The notes under the pieces were generated by a model that searched no databases, had not been told where the DNA came from, and saw only the letters and a list, made by a program, of their open reading frames with translations. From DASUFH01 sp036274645 (lineage in GTDB: Bacteria > Acidobacteriota > Terriglobia > 20CM-2-55-15), in assembly GCA_036274645.1 (NCBI GenBank), contig DASUFH010000463.1, positions 1-10,414 on the forward strand: 10,414 bases of DNA. Reading direction: 5' to 3'. A program made the translations under genes and the position numbers. Within the stretch, counting starts at the first letter, position 1. The number at the start of each line of letters is the position of its first letter. This document shows, piece after piece, positions 6,246 to 10,414 of this stretch.

Positions 6246-7024
6246 GAGCCTGACGCGCCTCCACCGCCCGATCGGCCGCCCCCGCCGCTCCAGCCCCCAC
6301 CGCCCCCGCCGCCCCAACCACCGCCGCCCCAGCCCCCGCCGCTCCAGCCACCGCCGCCGCCCCAGCCCCCGCGCCGCCCCCGGCCCTGACCGGACATGAG
6401 CAGAATTGCCAGCGCGGGATTCCGGATGAGAACGATCAGGAAGACGATTGCAACCAGTCCCAGGAACAGCAACTGGAACAGGGAGAGGCCCGGCCGTCCG
6501 CCCGGAAGCCGAGGGCCTACCCGCGCGCCGGGCAGAGGGGGGCCACCGATGCGGTCGGCGATGACCTCCATTCCTGCGGCTACGGCGCCGTCGTTGTCAC
6601 CGGCCCGGATCCGGGGCACGATCACATCATTAATGATGCGTCCCGCGATGATGTCGGGCACTTCGCCTTCAAGCCCGTATCCGACCTCGATACGAAGCTT
6701 CCGATCGGACGTCATGATGAAAAGCGCCAGACCGTCGTCGATTCCCTTGCGGCCGATCTTCCACGCTTCAAAGGCCCGGACCGCCCAGTCTTCGATGGGA
6801 ACACCGTCCGTTGTCGTCCCTATCCAGACCAGGAGTTGATGCTGCGTTTCCTCCTGGTAGGCCTTGAGGCGCGAATTGAGTTCAGTCGCCGCCGCCGGGG
6901 ACATGAACCCGGCCGTATCGGTAACCCATTCGCGCGGCGCCGGCGGAATGGGCGTCTCGGCGCCGGCGGTCACGCACAGGACTCCGATGAAGACCGCCAG
7001 CCGGAAAAGCGCTCGGCGAGGCAA
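6239..7024 (-). CDS. YgcG-family TPM-domain membrane protein with glycine-rich C-terminus
   Basis: This 261-residue protein has the YgcG layout. A signal peptide covers residues 1-22 (hydrophobic core LFRLAVFIGVLCVTAGA, likely cut after AGA). The TPM domain covers about 32-160: WVTDTAGFMSP at 33-43, LLVWIGTTTDG at 64-74, GIDDGLALFIMTSDRKLRIEVGYGLEG near 94-120, and IINDVIVPRIRAGDNDGAVAAGMEVI at 130-155. A membrane segment lies at about 181-210 (FQLLFLGLVAIVFLIVLI), followed by a tail of Gly with Trp and Ser to the end. The domain is expected outside the cytoplasmic membrane. Its biochemical activity is not settled; a phosphatase role is known only for the plant relative. The start is TTG at 7024, four bases after the lemA stop; no ATG or GTG precedes the signal peptide in this frame, and GGAGG lies 13 bases upstream inside lemA, so the start is probable but not certain. 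It ends overlapping the next gene. Confidence 0.9.
   Translation of the reverse strand: MPRRALFRLAVFIGVLCVTAGAETPIPPAPREWVTDTAGFMSPAAATELNSRLKAYQEETQHQLLVWIGTTTDGVPIEDWAVRAFEAWKIGRKGIDDGLALFIMTSDRKLRIEVGYGLEGEVPDIIAGRIINDVIVPRIRAGDNDGAVAAGMEVIADRIGGPPLPGARVGPRLPGGRPGLSLFQLLFLGLVAIVFLIVLIRNPALAILLMSGQGRGRRGGWGGGGGWSGGGWGGGGWGGGGGGGWSGGGGRSGGGGASGSW
6259..6375 (-). repeat. Low-complexity G-rich segment encoding the Gly/Trp tail
   Basis: The coding strand carries many runs of four or five G separated by short spacers, from repeated GGC, GGG, TGG and AGC codons. They encode units such as WGGGGGWSGGG, with Trp roughly every 4-8 residues. The segment has the run pattern of potential G-quadruplexes in the mRNA and non-template strand, and it is the kind of sequence that changes length by slippage or misassembles. 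The Gly-rich tail itself is common in this family. Confidence 0.7.
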
Positions 7025-7026
7025 AG

Positions 7027-7641
7027 CTAGAACTTCACCTCCGGCGCGCGCTCGGCGCCTTCCTGCGCTTTGAAGAACGGCTTCTCAGCAAACCGGCTCC
7101 CGAAGAACCCCGCAACCAGAACGGTGGGGAAGCTCTGGCGCTTGGAGTTAAACGCCCGCGCGGCCTCGTTGAAACGCATCCGCTCGACGTTGATCCGGTT
7201 TTCGGTGCCTTCCAGTTGAACCTGCAGGTCCCTGAAGGCCTGGGTGGCCTTCAGTTCCGGATACTGTTCCGCAACCACGAGCAACCGCGACAGAGCTGAG
7301 GACAGGCCTGCCTGCGCCTGTTCAAAGCGTTGAAAGGCCGCAGGGTCATTGGCAATGTTACTGACGGCTTCGGAAGTCACCTGGCCCACCCGGGCTCGCG
7401 CCTCGGTAACGGCCGTCAGGGTGTCCTTTTCGAAATTGGCCGCGCCTTTGACAGTGTTGACCAGATTAGGAACAAGGTCGGCCCTCCGCTGGTAGGCGCT
7501 TTCCACCTGGCCCCACTGAGCCAGGGCCGCCTGGTCCAAGGTGACGAGCCTGTTGTAGGAACCGATGGCCCACATGCCCGTCACCAGCACAACGAGAACG
7601 ATCACCCCCAGAACGCCACCAACAATCCATTTCCAATTCAT
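7027..7641 (-). CDS. lemA: LemA family membrane protein
   Basis: This 204-residue protein is a complete LemA protein of usual length. A single N-terminal membrane helix spans residues 6-26 (IVGGVLGVIVLVVLVTGMWAI). It is followed by the signature SYNRLVTLDQAALAQWGQVESAYQRRADLVPNLVNTVKG over 28-66. A long helical bundle follows with YPELKATQAFRDLQVQLEGTENRI at 127-150 and MRFNEAARAFNSKRQSFP at 155-172. The first residues resemble the short leader expected of an N-out, C-in protein. The molecular role of LemA is not established; it commonly sits next to TPM, YgcG-like or HtpX genes and is linked to envelope functions. ATG 7641 is supported by AAGGAG nine bases upstream (7656-7651). It is the first gene of the cluster and is transcribed divergently from the RRM gene; I cannot name a convincing promoter, and any would lie in or beyond the inverted repeat at 7659-7764. 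Confidence 0.95.
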   Translation of the reverse strand: MNWKWIVGGVLGVIVLVVLVTGMWAIGSYNRLVTLDQAALAQWGQVESAYQRRADLVPNLVNTVKGAANFEKDTLTAVTEARARVGQVTSEAVSNIANDPAAFQRFEQAQAGLSSALSRLLVVAEQYPELKATQAFRDLQVQLEGTENRINVERMRFNEAARAFNSKRQSFPTVLVAGFFGSRFAEKPFFKAQEGAERAPEVKF

Positions 7642-7658
7642 GTAGGGATTCTCCTTGG

Positions 7659-7764
7659 AGCTGTGAAGGTTTTGAAGGGACAGAAACCGAAACCTTCAAA
7701 AACTCCCGAACGATGAACGGCGGCCTCACCAGACTCGGTGTCTGTCCCCAATTTCTTCACAGCT
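7659..7764. repeat. REP-like long inverted repeat upstream of lemA
   Basis: Arms of about 30 bases face each other at 7659-7690 and 7764-7735. Both start AGCTGTGAAG and, after a 7-8 base variable stretch, share GGGACAG plus ACCGA (GGGACAGAAACCGA against GGGACAGACACCGA). The core is unique sequence of 44 bases. Nested inside is another possible hairpin, TTTTGAAGG (7670-7678) with CCTTCAAAA (7693-7701). The GGGACAG head is shared with the element at 1520-1606, so the two appear to be members of one repeat family with different inner sequences. The lemA transcript leader would pass through the element or begin next to it. Confidence 0.6.
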
Positions 7765-7873
7765 TCCTTTTCAGAGACTACGGACTCCGGACGGGCGGGG
7801 GCAAGTCAATTCGACTCTCTCGGTTACGCGTGTTTTGGGGCCGCGGATCATCAATTCACGAGGAATTTGGCAG

Positions 7874-7901
7874 TTGACGGGCGGACGGCGCATGGTCTAA
7901 A
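7874..7901 (+). promoter_or_regulatory. Probable sigma-70-type promoter for the RRM-phosphorylase operon
   Basis: TTGACG (5 of 6 to the -35 consensus) is followed after 16 bases by TCTAAA (4 of 6 to the -10 consensus), pointing toward the RRM gene. The predicted start near 7908 leaves a leader of about 70 bases. This is the best match I found by eye between the inverted repeat and the gene. Confidence 0.4.
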
Positions 7902-7979
7902 AGATTATCGACCGAGTACACAGACGTACTTCAATTTCCCGACGCCGACGTCGAAAATTAAATGTATGGAGACTTCGGT

Positions 7980-8249
7980 ATGGCGGAATTGTTTCTTTCA
8001 AACATCCCCTTTGACTGCATGGAGCCGGAGCTTCGCCTGTGGATCGAATCTCAGGGCTTTAAAGTCGCCTCCGTTCGACTGATTCAGGATCTCGTTGCGG
8101 GTGTCTCTCCTTCCTTCGCATATGTTCGTCTGGGCGATCAGAGTCAATATAAGGAAGCTATCCAGGCGTTGAACGCGCGTCGTCTTCGGGGAAGCGCGGT
8201 ACAAGTACGAGAGGACTGGCGCGTCATGGCCGCCAGCAAAGCCGCTTGA
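7980..8249 (+). CDS. Small RRM-domain RNA-binding protein
   Basis: This 89-residue protein is essentially one RNA recognition motif. LFLSNI at 4-9 is the RNP-2 strand, and SPSFAYVRL at 43-51 is the RNP-1 strand, with aromatic Phe46 and Tyr48 kept. The usual Arg/Lys-Gly start of RNP-1 is replaced by Pro-Ser, and its final aromatic by Leu. The second helix (SQYKEAIQALNARRLRGSAVQVRED) is typical. Bacterial single-RRM proteins, best known from cyanobacteria, bind RNA and can affect mRNA levels or localisation; the target here is unknown. ATG 7980 has GGAG eight bases upstream (7968-7971) and places RNP-2 next to the N-terminus; an in-frame ATG at 7962 would add six residues without a better ribosome site. 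There is no glycine-rich tail. The stop codon lies five bases before the GTG of the phosphorylase gene, so the two genes are probably cotranscribed. Confidence 0.85.
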   Translation: MAELFLSNIPFDCMEPELRLWIESQGFKVASVRLIQDLVAGVSPSFAYVRLGDQSQYKEAIQALNARRLRGSAVQVREDWRVMAASKAA

Positions 8250-8254
8250 GTCAT

Positions 8255-10414
8255 GTGCGTGGCGCGCCTGATTCAAACGACATCCTGACGCTCGAACAGA
8301 TCGCAGATTTAGCTCGGGAATCCGCAGATCCGGCAGACACCCTGAACCATGTGGTGTCGTTGATCGCGGACCGGTTCAAGACCGATGTGTGTTCGGCCTA
8401 TCTGATGGAGCCGGACCGGGCAAATCTGGTTCTGGCGGCAAGCCTTGGACTACGCAAGGAGTGTGTCGGCGCTCTTCGCCTGGCCCTTTCCGAAGGCCTT
8501 GCGGGACTGGTCGCCGAGCAGGTGCGGCCGGTGGCGGTCGAACAGGCGCCCACGCACCCCCGGTTCAAATACTTCAAGGAGTCCGGCGAAGATCCGTTCC
8601 ACTCGTTCCTCGGTGTCCCGCTGATTTATCGCGGCATCCTGCAGGGCGTCCTCGTCGTCCAGACCGTGGAAGCCCGCGCATTCACCGAATACGAGATCCA
8701 GATGCTCGTCCAGGCGGCGGCGGAAGTGGCGCCGGTGGTCAGCGAAGCGCGCGCCCTGGCCCGGTTCATCGCCCCGTCTCAGGAACGGCTGTGGTCCCTG
8801 GCCCGAAATCTCTGGTGGAGCTGGGACCAGGAATCGATCAGCCTTTTCCGCGACCTCGATCCAGCGGACTGGTCCAAGCTGAATCACAATCCCATTGCGT
8901 TACTCGGACGGTTCCCCCTCAAGACGCTTGAGCGCCGCGCCAGCGAACTCGTTCTGCACAGCAGGATCAATTACGCCTACCGCCGTCATGTTGAATACAT
9001 CCACGCCGATCACACCTGGGGCGCGACGCACGCCAGCGTGCTGCGGCCCCGGCCGGTGGCCTATTTTTCGGCGGAATTCGGGCTTCATGAATCCATGCCG
9101 ATCTATTCCGGCGGCCTTGGCGTTCTGGCGGGCGACCACATCAAAAGCGCGTCGGATCTCGCTATTCCACTGATCGGAATTGGTCTCTTTTACGGTCAGG
9201 GGTATTTCCGCCAGCGCCTCAACCGCGACGGCTGGCAGGAAGAAGAGTATCTGGAGACGAATATCGCAGAATCGCCCATGGAAGCCGCCATCGGCGCCAA
9301 CGGCGAGCCTGTCACGGTCCAGATCGAAACGCGGAGCGGCCTGATCAGCGCAAAGGTCTGGCGGGTGCGTGTGGGACGATGCGACCTGATCCTGCTGGAC
9401 TCGGATGTAGCGGGCAACGCCCCGGAAGACCGCGAACTGACCTCCCGTCTTTATGGTGGCGACGGCCGCGTCCGGATCCGCCAGGAGTTGCTCCTGGGAG
9501 TCGGCGGATTCCGGGCTCTGAAAGCGCTGGGCGTTACGCCGGGCGTGCTGCATTTGAACGAAGGGCATAGTGGATTCGCCGTTCTCGAAGCAATTCGCGA
9601 TCGCATGGTTGAAGAGGGAATCGGCTTTGGGGAAGCGGCCTCCCGCGTTTCCCGCGAGGTCGTCTTCACGACGCACACGCCTGTGCCGGCCGGGCATGAT
9701 CGATTCAGCGTTGATCTGATCGAGGAACATCTCGGTCCATTACGCGAACAGCTCACACTCTCGCTCGGTGAACTCATGGGCCTCGGGCGCGAGAACCCGG
9801 TCCGTCATGACGAAATGTTCTGCATGACCGTTCTCGGACTACGGCTTTCGCGGCATGCCAACGCGGTTTCAGCGCTGCACGGGCAGGTTTCCCGGGCGAT
9901 GTGGACCGGGCTTTATCCGAAGAAGACCGAGGATGAAGTGCCAATCGGTCACATCACCAATGGAGTGCACGTTCCAACGTGGCTGGCGCCTCAGATGGCG
10001 CGACTCTATGACCGCAATTTCGGTCCGGACTGGCGGGAGCAGAGCGGGCAATCGAGTCTCTGGGAACGTATTGAAAGCGTCGACGACGGTGAACTCTGGG
10101 AGACGCACCTCAACCTGAAATTGCAACTGATCGAGTTCGTGCGCCGGCGCGCCGCTGCGCAGGCGGCGCGTCGAAGTGAACCCGCTTCCGAAATTCAACG
10201 GCTGAGCGGCGCGCTCAGCCCTGACGCTCTGACGATCGGGTTTGCGCGGCGTTTTGCAACCTACAAGCGCGCCAATCTGATCCTCAACGATATTGTCGAC
10301 CTGGCCTCGATGGTCAACGATCCCAAAAGACCTGTCCAGTTCGTGTTTGCCGGAAAGGCGCATCCACAGGACCACCCGGGAAAGCGGGTGCTGCAGCAGA
10401 TTGCCGAGCTGATG
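8255..10414 (+). CDS. glgP: Alpha-glucan phosphorylase with N-terminal PtsP-like GAF domain (C-terminus off right edge)
   Basis: The first 720 codons are visible. Residues about 13-168 form a GAF domain very like that of PtsP (EI-Ntr): TDVCSAYLMEPDRANLVLAA, LSEGLAGLVAE, HPRFKYF and FHSFLGVPLIYRGILQGVLVVQ. From about 173 comes the DUF3417-type N-terminal domain of the distant glycogen phosphorylase family (LARNLWWSW at 182-190, NHNPIALLGRF at 210-220). The GT35 catalytic region starts near 268: YFSAEFGLHESMPIYSGGLGVLAGDH, HLNEGHSGF at 433-441, FTTHTPVPAGHD at 471-482, ITNGVHVPTWL at 567-577, FARRFATYKRANLI at 663-676 and FAGKAHPQDHPG at 698-709. The enzyme releases glucose-1-phosphate from alpha-1,4-glucans using pyridoxal phosphate. 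The lysine that binds the cofactor lies near the C-terminus, beyond the window. The start is uncertain: GTG 8255 is the best codon in frame; TTG 8246, overlapping the RRM stop, is the alternative; the frame is closed at 8150. No clear Shine-Dalgarno sequence is seen, which fits coupling to the RRM gene. The GAF domain may sense a metabolite or partner; this is inference. Confidence 0.93.
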   Translation, partial: MRGAPDSNDILTLEQIADLARESADPADTLNHVVSLIADRFKTDVCSAYLMEPDRANLVLAASLGLRKECVGALRLALSEGLAGLVAEQVRPVAVEQAPTHPRFKYFKESGEDPFHSFLGVPLIYRGILQGVLVVQTVEARAFTEYEIQMLVQAAAEVAPVVSEARALARFIAPSQERLWSLARNLWWSWDQESISLFRDLDPADWSKLNHNPIALLGRFPLKTLERRASELVLHSRINYAYRRHVEYIHADHTWGATHASVLRPRPVAYFSAEFGLHESMPIYSGGLGVLAGDHIKSASDLAIPLIGIGLFYGQGYFRQRLNRDGWQEEEYLETNIAESPMEAAIGANGEPVTVQIETRSGLISAKVWRVRVGRCDLILLDSDVAGNAPEDRELTSRLYGGDGRVRIRQELLLGVGGFRALKALGVTPGVLHLNEGHSGFAVLEAIRDRMVEEGIGFGEAASRVSREVVFTTHTPVPAGHDRFSVDLIEEHLGPLREQLTLSLGELMGLGRENPVRHDEMFCMTVLGLRLSRHANAVSALHGQVSRAMWTGLYPKKTEDEVPIGHITNGVHVPTWLAPQMARLYDRNFGPDWREQSGQSSLWERIESVDDGELWETHLNLKLQLIEFVRRRAAAQAARRSEPASEIQRLSGALSPDALTIGFARRFATYKRANLILNDIVDLASMVNDPKRPVQFVFAGKAHPQDHPGKRVLQQIAELM

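Larger units (their letters stand above)
7642..7979. other. Divergent intergenic region of 338 bases between lemA and the RRM gene
   Basis: The region holds the lemA ribosome binding site, the REP-like inverted repeat (7659-7764), a probable plus-strand promoter (7874-7901) and a leader of about 70 bases before the RRM gene. A 114-codon plus-strand frame from 7738 to 8082 spans it, but it starts inside the repeat, overlaps the RRM gene out of frame and has no protein-like features. The leader ends in an AT-flanked imperfect palindrome at about 7933-7961 that could fold near the RRM start. Confidence 0.6.

Noticed and set aside
5862..6389. Plus-strand frame encoding a proline-rich tail
   Set aside because: The poly-proline is the mirror of the glycine-rich tail of the YgcG-like gene on the minus strand; the rest opposes the TPM gene.
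7962..7980. Upstream in-frame ATG for the RRM protein
   Set aside because: It adds six residues before the conserved RNP-2 strand and would put the clear GGAG inside the coding region; the ATG at 7980 has ideal spacing to it.
7738..8082. 114-codon plus-strand frame before the RRM gene
   Set aside because: It begins inside the inverted repeat, has no ribosome binding site, overlaps the RRM gene out of frame and shows no protein-like features.
8253..8288. ATG two bases before the chosen phosphorylase start
   Set aside because: It is in another frame and ends after 11 codons, so it cannot start the phosphorylase. A leader peptide role has no support.
8389..8931. 180-codon plus-strand frame
   Set aside because: It is an out-of-frame reading of the GAF domain; the GAF frame gives continuous conserved motifs into the phosphorylase.
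8900..9730. 276-codon minus-strand frame
   Set aside because: It is antisense to the phosphorylase catalytic region, with no recognisable motif.
1..10414. A new defence, CRISPR or mobile system
   Set aside because: I found no repeat-spacer array, integrase, transposase, toxin-antitoxin pair or defence gene set. The genes are metabolic, envelope-related or DNA repair, and the only unusual non-coding items are the REP-like repeats.

Overview
The window is GC-rich, densely coding bacterial chromosome with no phage, plasmid, IS, tRNA, rRNA or CRISPR feature. No single gene fixes the taxon. A two-gene pyruvate:ferredoxin oxidoreductase (PFOR), a stand-alone bacterial RRM protein, a lemA/YgcG/TPM cluster and scattered GGGACAG-type inverted repeats together suggest an Acidobacteriota-like or similar Gram-negative bacterium with some anaerobic or fermentative metabolism. 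That placement is a low-confidence inference.

The minus-strand block runs from 7641 down to 1. First is a three-gene cluster: lemA (7641-7027), a secreted and membrane-anchored YgcG/TPM protein with a glycine-rich tail (7024-6239), and a small soluble TPM-domain protein (6245-5799). The junctions are tight or overlapping, and the cluster ends at an intrinsic terminator (5587-5546). Next comes a probable promoter with a nearby palindrome, then a PFOR split into two subunits: an alpha/gamma-like subunit (5336-3348) and a ferredoxin/beta (TPP) subunit (3233-1641). Together they have about the length and nearly the full domain set of a one-chain PFOR. After a 147-base gap holding a REP-like inverted repeat pair comes the N-terminal 497 codons of a RecB/AddA-type UvrD-family helicase, which runs off the left edge.

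The plus-strand block starts at about 7874. A probable promoter precedes a small RRM RNA-binding protein (7980-8249). Five bases later comes an alpha-glucan phosphorylase (8255 to the right edge) that carries an N-terminal GAF domain resembling that of PtsP (EI-Ntr). The lemA and RRM transcription units diverge across 338 bases, which contain a second REP-like inverted repeat pair.

Possible connection between the genes: the phosphorylase releases glucose-1-phosphate from glycogen for glycolysis, and PFOR oxidises the resulting pyruvate to acetyl-CoA with reduced ferredoxin. Nothing in the sequence shows co-regulation of the two. I do not see a clearly new multi-gene system here. The most unusual items are the GAF-phosphorylase fusion coupled to an RRM gene, the split PFOR with a PorG-like gamma region, and the two related REP-like elements.
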